This document shows, one piece after another, positions 9,390 through 17,693 of a stretch of DNA of 64,000 bases; the stretch's first letter is position 1; every line of letters starts with the position of its first letter. Made by a program: the position numbers and the translations under genes. The stretch comes from Mycobacterium angelicum (lineage in GTDB: Bacteria > Actinomycetota > Actinomycetes > Mycobacteriales > Mycobacteriaceae). Location: NCBI RefSeq assembly GCF_002086155.1, contig NZ_MVHE01000001.1:1-64000 (forward strand), in the 5' to 3' direction. The notes under the pieces were generated by a model. The model did no database searches. It was not told where the DNA came from and saw only the letters and a list, made by a program, of their open reading frames with translations.

Positions 9390-10976
9390 TCAGGCCGCGA
9401 TGCCGAGTTCGTAGTTGATCTGCGGGAGGTACTGCGGACCGTCCAGGGTCAGCAGCACCCAGTCGTGAATTTGGCCATTGGCCAGTACGAAGCTGATGGG
9501 GGCCAGTTGCTGTACAGCCTTTTGCTGAAGGACTAATGCGTCAGCAGAAAGTATGTCCAAGTTGCCCGAGTAGACATATGTCGGCGGCAGTACGCTCAAA
9601 TCCCCGTACAGCGGACTCACCATGGGGTCGGTCAACGAAAGGTTGCCCGCCCAAACCTTGCCGATCTGTTGCGCGGGCCCAAACGGCAGCAGCGGGTCTT
9701 GGACTAACGCAATATTCGGATTGGTCATCCCAAGATCAAGCCAAGGCGACAGCAGAACCATCGACGCCGGTAGTGGGGCACTCGAATCCATCGCCTTTAT
9801 GTATTCGACGGACGCTAATGCCAGATTGCCACCGGCGGAGTCACCGATCACGCTGACGTGTGTCGGTCCGTGTTGAGTCAGCTGGGAGGAAATGAAACCG
9901 GCCATCTGGGGTACCACCGTCGCGGCGGTGCCCCCTTGCTGCAGCAACGGGTAGATCGGCACTTCAATCGTGGCGCCGGTTTGGTAGGCCGTCACCGAGT
10001 AGTTGATCCAGTGCAGGAACGACGGCGGGAAGATGAACGCGCCGCCGTGAATGGCAACCACATAGTCACCGGTTGGATGAGCCGGCGAGATTTGCACAAC
10101 GCTCATCCCGTTATAGGTGGTGTGCTGCACGGTTTCTCCCAGCAGCAAGTTCAAAAACGGCGGCGGGGAGTTACCGAGGAACCAGGACAATGGCGGGATG
10201 TCACTGGCGAACAGCGCCAATAGTGGGCTACTGGGCATGGACAGTTGAGTTTCCATCCCGGACAAATTCAGGAGTGGCTTTACCGGCCACAGCGCAGCTT
10301 CTTCGAATCTGGTTAGCAGTGACGGCGTGCCGGTGAAGGTCCCCGGTTGGTTTGCTGCGAAAGGCGGAGCGGCCTGGGCTCCGAAGATGCTGGCGAACAG
10401 TGTCTCGCCCACTCGGGTGAATTCGTTGGCGACTCCGCCTGGGAGTGCGGGCAAATTCTCCAGCGCCTGCGCCCACGGGCCCAATTGCGCAACCGTTGCC
10501 GACGCGCTGGTGTAATACCCGACCATCGTGGCGACATCGTGCGCCCACATCTCCTCATAGACGGCTTCGGCGGCCGCGATTGCCGGGGCGTTTTGGCCGA
10601 ACAGGTTCGACATCACCAGCGACACCACCTCGCCACGATTGGCGGCAATGAGTGCGGGGTGCACGATTGTTGCCAGTGCTTCCTCGAACGCGATGGCCGC
10701 CGCCCGAGCTTGCGCTGCTGACTGTTCGGCTTGAGCGGCTGCGCCTCCCAGCCAGTCCACGTACCGCGCCGCCGCGGTGGTCATGGACGTCGAAGACCGG
10801 CCTTGCCACGCCTGGCCAGCCAGATCAGAGGTTATGGAGTTGAATTCGGTTGCGGCTGAGCTCAATTGACCGCCGATCCCCTCCCAGGCCGCCGCCGCCT
10901 CCAACATCGATCCCGGCCCAGGCCCATCGAGCAAGAGCACCGAATTGACCTCAGGCGGCCACACCGAAAAGCTCAT
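9390..10976 (-). CDS. lipY: PPE-domain lipase, LipY-type (PPE leader fused to an HSL-family hydrolase)
   Basis: 528 residues. Residues 1-170 are a PPE domain ([39 protein letters not shown]). A linker leads to a hydrolase of the hormone-sensitive-lipase family: oxyanion motif HGGAFIF, nucleophile GDSAGGNLAL, and acid and base in NLDILSADA and QIHDWVLL. LipY enzymes hydrolyse triacylglycerol after ESX-5 export, and the PPE leader is normally clipped. The catalytic half is strongly similar to the PE-leader lipase at 23459-24643, so the two are paralogues with exchanged leaders. Confidence 0.92.
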   Translation of the reverse strand: MSFSVWPPEVNSVLLLDGPGPGSMLEAAAAWEGIGGQLSSAATEFNSITSDLAGQAWQGRSSTSMTTAAARYVDWLGGAAAQAEQSAAQARAAAIAFEEALATIVHPALIAANRGEVVSLVMSNLFGQNAPAIAAAEAVYEEMWAHDVATMVGYYTSASATVAQLGPWAQALENLPALPGGVANEFTRVGETLFASIFGAQAAPPFAANQPGTFTGTPSLLTRFEEAALWPVKPLLNLSGMETQLSMPSSPLLALFASDIPPLSWFLGNSPPPFLNLLLGETVQHTTYNGMSVVQISPAHPTGDYVVAIHGGAFIFPPSFLHWINYSVTAYQTGATIEVPIYPLLQQGGTAATVVPQMAGFISSQLTQHGPTHVSVIGDSAGGNLALASVEYIKAMDSSAPLPASMVLLSPWLDLGMTNPNIALVQDPLLPFGPAQQIGKVWAGNLSLTDPMVSPLYGDLSVLPPTYVYSGNLDILSADALVLQQKAVQQLAPISFVLANGQIHDWVLLTLDGPQYLPQINYELGIAA

Positions 10977-11134
10977 TACTGGTCCCCCTCGATCAGTTCT
11001 TGAGCAGCCCTATTTCCGAACGTACCGCCCCAACAGCATGGAGCAAGCGTTTCGTCGGCAGCCAATCTGCCGGGCCTCGACGCCGCTGCGCCGAGCGCGT
11101 TGTGACCGCGCCGGTACTCGTCGCATACCCAGCG

Positions 11135-11569
11135 TCACAGAGCCTCACCAATGTCGGGAAGCAGGGCGATGTCCTCCGGCTGACCATCGCGGAACAGCGC
11201 CGCAGTCTCCCGCACATTTCGTTTTGCCCACTCGACATTAAAGTAGCTCAGTACCTGATACTCATACTTGAAGCGTTCCGCGCGATCTCCCACCCATTTG
11301 GCAGCTTGACTAGACACCACACCTTCGCAGTACCAGTAGAGAACGTCGTCGAGGCTACCCACTTGGTCGAAGCCGAGCTTTCCTCGCTCGTAGAAAGTGA
11401 AGTGATAGGAGCCGTTCTCCGTGACATAGATGTTCAAGCCGTCTCTCGTTCGCAATCCGACCTGCACAGAAGGCACGTCGAGCTGCTCCGACAATCGATC
11501 TATCTTGGCTTGCAGTTCCGCGGACTTAGCATCCAAGATGTCGTCATTATTCATAGCGTAAGTGTTCAT
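11135..11569 (-). CDS. Immunity protein, Imm63-like
   Basis: About 144 residues from ATG 11569 (an ATG at 11554 is possible). The core GLNIYVTENGSYHFTFYERG, LDDVLYWYCEGVVSSQAAKW and FNVEWAKRNVRETAALF resembles the Imm63 family of polymorphic-toxin immunity proteins. No signal or membrane segment, consistent with a cytoplasmic antidote. It is last in the toxin island. A decayed second copy lies at 12347-12719. Which toxin it neutralises is unclear. Confidence 0.65.
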   Translation of the reverse strand: MNTYAMNNDDILDAKSAELQAKIDRLSEQLDVPSVQVGLRTRDGLNIYVTENGSYHFTFYERGKLGFDQVGSLDDVLYWYCEGVVSSQAAKWVGDRAERFKYEYQVLSYFNVEWAKRNVRETAALFRDGQPEDIALLPDIGEAL

Positions 11570-11605
11570 TGACTTGCCAACCGGGCATGGCCTCAACGTC
11601 CACTA

Positions 11606-12019
11606 TCAGTTGCCGTACATTTCGAGAATGCCGGCACGCGCTGTCTCATAATGCTTAACGACGCGATCCTTCACCCATTGCAGGGGATCTTCGTATGCAT
11701 TAGCTTCTGCTATCGCAATCCTGAGGCGCTCTTGCGGCGTGACGTTTGGCCGTTTCGGGAATTTACTGATACAATGCCATTGCTTGCTCGTCAATCCGAA
11801 TTCGTTTGACGCATCTAGCGGAGCAATCATGCAGTTCACTTCGCCTTCGCGGGGAAAGTCAAATATCTGTATTTTGCAATCAGCCGATCTGTAGTAGATG
11901 ATATGCCTTTCAATCCCGCCTTCATCCGGGTTATCGTCGACCTCGTCCAGGGTGAAACCGAGTTCTGCTAGTAGTGGCCCCAGTGTCGTTTCAACGTGTG
12001 CAGAAAAATTGAAAGTCAT
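11606..12019 (-). CDS. Probable immunity protein for the displaced toxin tip
   Basis: 137 residues from ATG 12019, whose ATGA overlaps the stop of the toxin-tip frame upstream and indicates coupled translation. The product is acidic and soluble, with strands such as ERHIIYYRSADCKIQIFDFP followed by helices (QWVKDRVVKHYETARAGIL). I recognise no family. Size, charge and position directly after a toxin C-terminus match typical immunity genes. Base composition is lower in GC than the conserved genes nearby, suggesting transfer. Confidence 0.6.
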   Translation of the reverse strand: MTFNFSAHVETTLGPLLAELGFTLDEVDDNPDEGGIERHIIYYRSADCKIQIFDFPREGEVNCMIAPLDASNEFGLTSKQWHCISKFPKRPNVTPQERLRIAIAEANAYEDPLQWVKDRVVKHYETARAGILEMYGN

Positions 12020-12360
12020 CCTTTTCCACCTTTCGCATAAACCCATGCGTCTCCGACTCGTTCGTATCCATATGCCGCAGCATTGTTGTTAAGAAAGTTT
12101 ATTTCCATCGCAGAGAACGACATCGGGCCGTCCGCCGCCAGGTCTTCTAGGCAGGAGTGCTCGCTGTGGTCGAGGACGTATTCAATCCGTCCAACATGGC
12201 TTTCCATTTGGCCGCGGAGGAATTGTTCATTGACTTGCCACGCTACGCTTTTGGCTTCTGGCCGGCCTAGCTTCCCTGGACGATAGCTTCCCAGGTCGGA
12301 TCGCCAATTGCCGCGCGCTTCGCCGATGTAGCCATGTTGTTGACCGTCAGAGCGCCTCAC
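12016..12360 (-). CDS. Displaced toxin C-terminal domain (orphan tip)
   Basis: 114 codons from GTG 12360. The frame reads GQQHGYIGEARGNWRSDLGS and EAKSVAWQVNEQFLRGQMES, and ends with AYGYERVGDAWVYAKGGKG. It has no signal, WXG or pre-toxin region, so it looks like the tip of a larger toxin. Its 5' end is fused to the stop region of the Imm63-like pseudogene, and its stop overlaps the next immunity gene by ATGA. Such headless tip-plus-immunity pairs act as recombination donors in polymorphic-toxin loci. The fold and target are unknown. Confidence 0.5.
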   Translation of the reverse strand: MRRSDGQQHGYIGEARGNWRSDLGSYRPGKLGRPEAKSVAWQVNEQFLRGQMESHVGRIEYVLDHSEHSCLEDLAADGPMSFSAMEINFLNNNAAAYGYERVGDAWVYAKGGKG

Positions 12361-12719
12361 CAATATCGGGGGGTAGGGCGATGCCCTGCGGCTGACCGTT
12401 TCGAAAAATAGCGGTGAGTTCACACACTCGCCCCTTCGCCCACTCAATATTGAAGCTACTCAATAGCTGATATTCGCACCGGAAGCGCTGTGCGCGATCC
12501 CCCAGCCATTTCGCCGCTTATCTTGTAACTACACCTTCTGTATACCAGTAGATAAGGTCATCGAGGCATTCTTTCTGACCGAAGCCGAGCTGACCTCTCT
12601 CTTAAAGCCCAAGCCACCTATTGTTCGCAATCCGACCTCCATAGGAGGCAAGTCAAGCCGTTCCGACAACCAATCTATCTCGGTTTGAAGTTCCGCGAAA
12701 TTAGTATTCAGAGTCCTAT
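12347..12719 (-). pseudogene. Decayed second copy of the Imm63-like immunity gene
   Basis: Reading leftward, the DNA follows the gene at 11135-11569 closely at its start (AELQTEIDWLSERLDLPP) and along its second half (LDDLIYWYTEGVV; FNIEWAKGRVCELTAIFRNG; IALPPDIGEAL*). It has lost about 17 codons in the middle with a frame change and carries an in-frame TAA just after the GVV segment. The homology ends at the stop codon, where the displaced toxin tip begins. This is a direct duplication that was then inactivated. Confidence 0.75.
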
Positions 12720-12758
12720 CGCTTTCATCGCGATTTCCAAACCTTGGACGTCAGAACC

Positions 12759-13049
12759 TCAGCGCATCAGATAGGTATAGTAATTACCAATTGCCTCCAG
12801 CGCCTCCTCCGTAAGTTCAGGATGCCGTTCATGCATCACGGATTCGACGTAGTCTCCGGCCTCATTCAAAGAAAGGCGATTCCAGTCTGGTTCGACTTGC
12901 ATTGCCTCATTGAGGATTCGCCGCACCAGTTCTTGCGCATCCGCACTCGCTGAACCGTAGAATAAGTGGAATTCTTCATCGTTCTTTCCCGGATAACCCT
13001 TCAGGTACAGTGCGATGGCATTGCTAAGACTGAAGTCACTATTGGGCAT
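12759..13049 (-). CDS. Probable immunity protein of the ADP-ribosyl-cyclase-like toxin
   Basis: 96 residues, acidic and mostly helical (DAQELVRRILNEAMQVEPDW; ELTEEALEAIGNYYTYLMR). It begins 14 bases after the toxin stop codon, the position of a cognate antidote. There is no signal peptide, as expected if it blocks the toxin in the cytoplasm. No family is recognised. If the toxin destroys or cyclises NAD, this protein should occlude its active site. Confidence 0.6.
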   Translation of the reverse strand: MPNSDFSLSNAIALYLKGYPGKNDEEFHLFYGSASADAQELVRRILNEAMQVEPDWNRLSLNEAGDYVESVMHERHPELTEEALEAIGNYYTYLMR

Positions 13050-13063
13050 GATAGCTCATTTCG

Positions 13064-14938
13064 TCATTTACCTCTCTCAAAAATTACGACCGATTGCCCG
13101 GTATCTGGATCGATCTGCACGATGCGAGTCACATTTGGATTCTCCATCAAGCGAGGTATCTCAATATTCTGCCAAACATTGCCTGGCCGCAGGCTGGAGC
13201 CAACAATTGCGGTAACTTCACCGCGCGCATTCTCCGCGTATGCTGCCGATGCGTCCTCCCAAAAATTTATTGATACCGGATCATGGCGATTCCAGGCAGG
13301 AAGCGGGTCAACCCCGTGTTCCGCGAGTGTCATTTCCAATGTTCTTCCCCCGGAACCATGAGCAATAAGTTCCGCAATCCCTGAGCCATCAGGACCAACT
13401 CCAACGCCCGCCGCGTTTCGTCCTGACCAGTAGTACGCGCTATTTGGCTCTGTCGGAGTGATCACCTGAAGCTGCTCATAAGACGGCAAGCTCCCCGGCA
13501 GATAGTGACCCGCGTTGTCGACTGCGTACCGGCCAAGACTTGTGTTCCCATCCGGAACGGGAGGGTCAGCGGGCTCCGGATTGTGGTGATTGTCCAGTCC
13601 AATGGGCGGATGGTCGCCCGCACCTATGGGGAGGTGTCCGCTCGGCAGGTCAGGTGACAGACCAGCGGCGGCATCAATGTCGCCCAACGCGCCTGCGCGT
13701 GCGATGCCGGCCCCTTCTCCACCGAACAACATCCCCGGCAAGGCAAAGGCCCCGTCGGAGGCCTTGGCGCCCGCGTAGTAGGCCGGGTTCGGCGATTCCA
13801 AAGCATCCTTGATTTCCCCGACCGCCATACCCGCCGGGTTCTGCGCAACTTCAACGGTGCCCTTGAGCATCTGCTCCCAGGACTGCAACACCCCCGGCGC
13901 TCCCGGGCCCCCTTGCCCGAACAGATTCTTGATGCCCTGTTCGGTAGCAAACCAGCGGTCACCGAATCCTTCAGCGAATCCCGGCGCGGGCGGGCGCGCC
14001 GGTGTGGGTGGAACATAGTTCGGCATTCCATTGTCGATCCACTGCTGGGTGCGGGCCACGATGTCATTGAGTCGCGCTTCTATCTGATCCCCGGGCACAC
14101 CGTCGCGGATCATGGCGGGGCGAACCATCGCCTTGAAACTTTCGACGTCGGCGGCACTCAAGTGACGCCGCAGTGCGCCCGCAACCGCGGATTGACCCAA
14201 CCAGCTCAACAGGTCCGGCAGCTTCTCAGGGGAAGGTAGTTGATCACCACTCTCACCGGCAGGCAACAAAAGGTCTCGTAGCGAAGGTTGCTCACCGGCG
14301 CCTGGGGGCACCGGCGTGGCATCGCCGGGCTTAGCGCCTGCGGGAGCGCCGGGTAACAACATGTCCTGCCACGTCCCGGGCTTACCCCTGGGCACACGGC
14401 CTTGCGGGGCCGGCCCACCAACTGGCGCAGGCGGACCTAGCGAGACGTCGCCGACGGCGGCGTCGATGGCGGTAGCAAGCTCATGGTCGGCGGAGTGAGC
14501 GTGCGCCTCACACACGATGAGTCTGTCCTGCAATACCTGCTGTTCAGCAGCAAACTCCAGCGCGTCGCGCCCAACCCAGGTGTCGCCCACATCGATTCGC
14601 CAGGCCGCCGTGACGGCCCAGCCCTTCGCACTGGCGGCCCGTTCGATATCGTCCAGCTCGCGCTTGCAGGCGCGCACGTCGGCCTCGGCATGCGACACCG
14701 CCGTCGCCACCCGCTGCGATTCCGTGCCGTCTGACTCGACATCACGACGAATCTTGCCCACACCGGCGCGAAACGCATCCCCCGCTTCCCCTTGCCAGCC
14801 GGCCAGAACATTGTGGGCCTGATCCAGGCTGTCTCCCAACCGCTGCAACGTACTCGCGCGCCCGCTGGCCGTCTGGAACACCGAATGGATCGCGCTCAGA
14901 CCCCAGCCCTTGACGTCAGCAGGACTCAACGCACCCAT
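13064..14938 (-). CDS. WXG-type polymorphic toxin with a predicted ADP-ribosyl cyclase/NADase tip
   Basis: 624 residues from ATG 14938. Residues 1-165 form a helical WXG-like type VII secretion domain (GWQGEAGDAFRAGV). A Pro/Gly-rich linker and a pre-toxin region (FALPGMLFGGEGAG) follow. The last 125 residues match CD38/Aplysia ADP-ribosyl cyclases in order: YYWSG (W504), TLEMTL (E535), FWEDASAAYAENARGEV (W560) and VWQNIEIPRL (E593), against FWSG, TLEDTL, FWGMASSSYAHSAEGEV and FFGKYELPNL. All four active-site Trp/Glu positions are kept. It should cyclise or hydrolyse NAD in a target cell. It lies between an EspC-like gene and an immunity gene. Confidence 0.8.
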   Translation of the reverse strand: MGALSPADVKGWGLSAIHSVFQTASGRASTLQRLGDSLDQAHNVLAGWQGEAGDAFRAGVGKIRRDVESDGTESQRVATAVSHAEADVRACKRELDDIERAASAKGWAVTAAWRIDVGDTWVGRDALEFAAEQQVLQDRLIVCEAHAHSADHELATAIDAAVGDVSLGPPAPVGGPAPQGRVPRGKPGTWQDMLLPGAPAGAKPGDATPVPPGAGEQPSLRDLLLPAGESGDQLPSPEKLPDLLSWLGQSAVAGALRRHLSAADVESFKAMVRPAMIRDGVPGDQIEARLNDIVARTQQWIDNGMPNYVPPTPARPPAPGFAEGFGDRWFATEQGIKNLFGQGGPGAPGVLQSWEQMLKGTVEVAQNPAGMAVGEIKDALESPNPAYYAGAKASDGAFALPGMLFGGEGAGIARAGALGDIDAAAGLSPDLPSGHLPIGAGDHPPIGLDNHHNPEPADPPVPDGNTSLGRYAVDNAGHYLPGSLPSYEQLQVITPTEPNSAYYWSGRNAAGVGVGPDGSGIAELIAHGSGGRTLEMTLAEHGVDPLPAWNRHDPVSINFWEDASAAYAENARGEVTAIVGSSLRPGNVWQNIEIPRLMENPNVTRIVQIDPDTGQSVVIFERGK

Positions 14939-14952
14939 AACGACCCCACCGG

Positions 14953-15255
14953 TTACCCCGCTACCGACCCGAGCACCCCGCACGAGGCGCCCTCATTGCT
15001 GCGGTACTCGACCATCGCCTCGGCCACATGCAGCCCCAACCCGCCCACCGCAAGCTTGTGCTGGCCGTGCCGGGCCTCCCACCGAGCCGCAAGATGCGCT
15101 AACGCCCGCTGCGAGGACCCAACCCAACCCGACGCCGCATCCGCCAGCCCATCCTCATGACGAACGAACTCCACAGCCGCCTCGCCGACCCCGTCGAGCA
15201 CGTGGTTACTGCCCACGTGCAACGCAGCCAGATCGACTGCTAAATCATCGGCCAC
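14953..15255 (-). CDS. EspC/WXG100-like type VII secretion partner
   Basis: 100 residues from GTG 15255, preceded by GGGGAG. The product is a helical hairpin with the turn SGWVGSSQRAL in the middle, resembling the EspC (DUF2580) family of ESX-secreted proteins. It ends 14 bases before the toxin start and is first in the toxin operon. It probably forms a secretion heterodimer with the toxin's N-terminal WXG-like domain. No ESX membrane genes are nearby, so a chromosomal ESX system elsewhere would be used. Confidence 0.7.
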   Translation of the reverse strand: MADDLAVDLAALHVGSNHVLDGVGEAAVEFVRHEDGLADAASGWVGSSQRALAHLAARWEARHGQHKLAVGGLGLHVAEAMVEYRSNEGASCGVLGSVAG

Positions 15256-15458
15256 GACGGCTCCCCTTTTTCTGATCGGCGGCACAGCGCGGGCAAGCCT
15301 AGCCCGGTTGGCGCCACCGCGCCCTTCACCCAAGCCGGCCAGGACTCCCGCCAGAGCGGGTCCAAGTCTTCCTGCGGTAGCGTCGGCGACGGATTTGGCT
15401 AGCGAAGCCGCTCATCGCAGCGGTCTGGCAGGAAGCAAGCGGTGAGGACTCATCACAG

Positions 15459-16172
15459 TTGACGTCCTTCAAGCAGCGGGGTGCCGTGCTGGCGGGACTG
15501 CTCGCAGCGGGCGCTGTACTAGTGCAGTGCACGTCCGCGCCGCCACCTCCTGCGGCCACACCATCTTCGGCACCGCCGGCCGCCACGACCTCGTCAGTCA
15601 GCGCGCCGCCGCAACCCGCGGCCGCGACCGTGCAGCCGGTGACCGCCGCCGAACTCGGTCCGAGCTGGCGGCCCGGTTGTCCGGTACCGCCAGAGCAACT
15701 GCGACGGGTCGATGTTGACTACCTCGGTTTCGACGGCCAGGCCCACCGCGGCGATCTGATCGTGCACGAAGACTTGGCCCCGCAGGTCATCGCGATCTTT
15801 CAGCAGCTGCGCCGAGTGGGGTATCCCATCGACAAGATCCGCACGGTCGACCACTACCCGGACGCTGACGACGAGCTGTCCATGGAGGACAACAACACGT
15901 CATCCTTCAACTGCCGCCTCATCCCCGGAACCAACGAATGGTCCCAACACGCCTACGGTCGGGCCATCGATATCAACACGCTGCTAAACCCATGCCTTTA
16001 TGCCACAGGGTATTTCGAGCCGCATAACGCCGCGGACTACCTGGACCGCAGCCGCACCGATCCGGGACTCATCCACGCCGGCGACCCGGCCGAGCACGCC
16101 TTCACCGACAACGGCTGGCAATGGGGTGGCTACTGGACAACTCCCGACTACCAACATTTCGAGCGCCCCTGA
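15459..16172 (+). CDS. M15-family D-Ala-D-Ala carboxypeptidase-like lipoprotein
   Basis: 237 residues from TTG 15459 with GAGGA upstream. The signal ends in a lipobox-like AVLVQCTS, followed by a Pro/Ala/Ser-rich tether to about residue 60. The catalytic domain has the VanY/M15 zinc signatures SQHAYGRAIDIN (His and Asp ligands) and WGGYWTTPDYQHFE (final His). It should trim peptidoglycan stem peptides outside the membrane. It converges on the serine-hydrolase/MurQ operon, which also handles cell-wall fragments. Confidence 0.85.
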   Translation: MTSFKQRGAVLAGLLAAGAVLVQCTSAPPPPAATPSSAPPAATTSSVSAPPQPAAATVQPVTAAELGPSWRPGCPVPPEQLRRVDVDYLGFDGQAHRGDLIVHEDLAPQVIAIFQQLRRVGYPIDKIRTVDHYPDADDELSMEDNNTSSFNCRLIPGTNEWSQHAYGRAIDINTLLNPCLYATGYFEPHNAADYLDRSRTDPGLIHAGDPAEHAFTDNGWQWGGYWTTPDYQHFERP

Positions 16173-16178
16173 GCCGCG

Positions 16179-17693
16179 CTAGAGACCCAGAGCTCGGGCC
16201 GTCGCCGTCGCAACCTCGCCGCGCAAAATCGACATCGGTGGACTGCCCCGCGTGTGAATCGAGTTCGAGAGCAGAACTAGGTAGGTATCCGAGCCCGGAT
16301 CAATCCAAATCGAGGTTCCAGTGAAGCCGGTGTGTCCGAAACTGCCGATCGGAAAAACCATGCCACGCGTGGCGGACTGGCCGGTGTCGATATCCCAACC
16401 GAAGCCGCGCAGGTTCTGGCCCGCGATCGCGGGATACCGCGCAGCGAGCAACGGATCCCAGGTATTCAGTCTCTTCGCGATCGCATCTCGGCTGGCATTG
16501 TTCGCTGCTTCCACTTGTCGATCCGTGCACCCCGGCTGCTGTGGACTCGTCATCATCGCCAAAGTTGTTTGCAGCAGCGGAAATTCGCTCGGGCGGCCGG
16601 CAAGCCGGTCAAGAAGGGCCTGCGCAAAGATACCGACATCGTGCGCTGTCGAGAACACGCCGGCATGCCCGGCCACGCCACCCATCCGTCGCGCCGTCAT
16701 GTCGTGCACGGTCCCCCGCAGCAGGCGATCGAAGTCGGGATTCTTGCTCGGATCGGCTCTGTTCTCTTCGTCACGCGCTGTCGGGGCGATGCGCGACAGA
16801 AGATCCGTGCTCCACATACCCTCAGCACAAGGGGCCGGCACGCCGCCTCGCGGCGCCGCAACCCAACCGATCGCAACCCCTCTAACCGCATGCGGCCCAC
16901 AGGCTTTCGCCAGCGGAAGGAAGCGGGTATCGGCCATGCCAAGCGGCGCGAACACATGCTGGGCAACGTAGACATCCTCGGCTTGGCCGGTCAGTCTCTC
17001 GACGAGCACCCCGAGCAGGATGAAGTTGATGTCGGAGTAGCGGAAAACCTCACCAGGACCCGACTCCAGCGGCGTCGTAAGCGCACGACGAATTCCTTGC
17101 GCTCTATCGGCTTGGGCAAGTCCCCACGGGTCTCTGAGCTCGACGTCGCCCGTCTCGCCCGAAGTATGGGTAAGCAGCATGCGAACGGTCACCTTTGCCC
17201 GCCGCGGATCATTCGCAATGTTGAAGTCGGGCAGGTACTGCTGGACGGGATCGTCGAACCGCACCTTGCCTTGTTCGTAAAGCTGCATGACGGCCGTCGC
17301 CGTGGCGAGGCACTTCGTCAACGAGGCCAAGTCGAAGATCGTGTCCTCGGTCATCGGCTCGGCAGGTGCGGGCAAACCGTCTAGCCCCGGTTCACTCGCC
17401 AACCTGCGCGAGCCATAAGCGTGATGGAAGGCGATCTCGCCGTCATGCCCGACCAACACCACCGCACCCGGCAGCTTTTCTGCCGCGATCGCGTCGTTGA
17501 TCAGCTTGGACACGGCCGCGAAGGCAGGCGGCGTGGGTTCCTCTGCCGGCTCGGAAACAGTTGTGGTGCTTGGTGTTTCGACAAGCGTCGGCGCTGTCTC
17601 GCCGATGGTCGTGTGCGCCGCCTCGCCATGCGAGCAAGCCACACAGCACGCCAGCAGGACAGCTCCTACGGCAACGCACCTGCGCATCATCAC
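16179..17693 (-). CDS. Class C beta-lactamase-fold lipoprotein, possibly an AmiE-like muramyl amidase
   Basis: 504 residues from GTG 17693. The signal ends in the lipobox CCVACSHG, then a Thr/Pro-rich linker. The catalytic fold has SxxK in DLASLTKCLA, YxN in FRYSDINF, and the C-terminal FGHTGFTGTS triad region. This family includes lactamases, esterases, D,D-peptidases and Bacillus AmiE (YbbE), a MurNAc-L-Ala amidase. Its start overlaps the stop of the kinase-MurQ gene as GTGA. Coupling to MurQ favours a role in releasing MurNAc from wall fragments; this is inference, and a generic esterase is the alternative. Confidence 0.8.
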   Translation of the reverse strand: MMMRRCVAVGAVLLACCVACSHGEAAHTTIGETAPTLVETPSTTTVSEPAEEPTPPAFAAVSKLINDAIAAEKLPGAVVLVGHDGEIAFHHAYGSRRLASEPGLDGLPAPAEPMTEDTIFDLASLTKCLATATAVMQLYEQGKVRFDDPVQQYLPDFNIANDPRRAKVTVRMLLTHTSGETGDVELRDPWGLAQADRAQGIRRALTTPLESGPGEVFRYSDINFILLGVLVERLTGQAEDVYVAQHVFAPLGMADTRFLPLAKACGPHAVRGVAIGWVAAPRGGVPAPCAEGMWSTDLLSRIAPTARDEENRADPSKNPDFDRLLRGTVHDMTARRMGGVAGHAGVFSTAHDVGIFAQALLDRLAGRPSEFPLLQTTLAMMTSPQQPGCTDRQVEAANNASRDAIAKRLNTWDPLLAARYPAIAGQNLRGFGWDIDTGQSATRGMVFPIGSFGHTGFTGTSIWIDPGSDTYLVLLSNSIHTRGSPPMSILRGEVATATARALGL

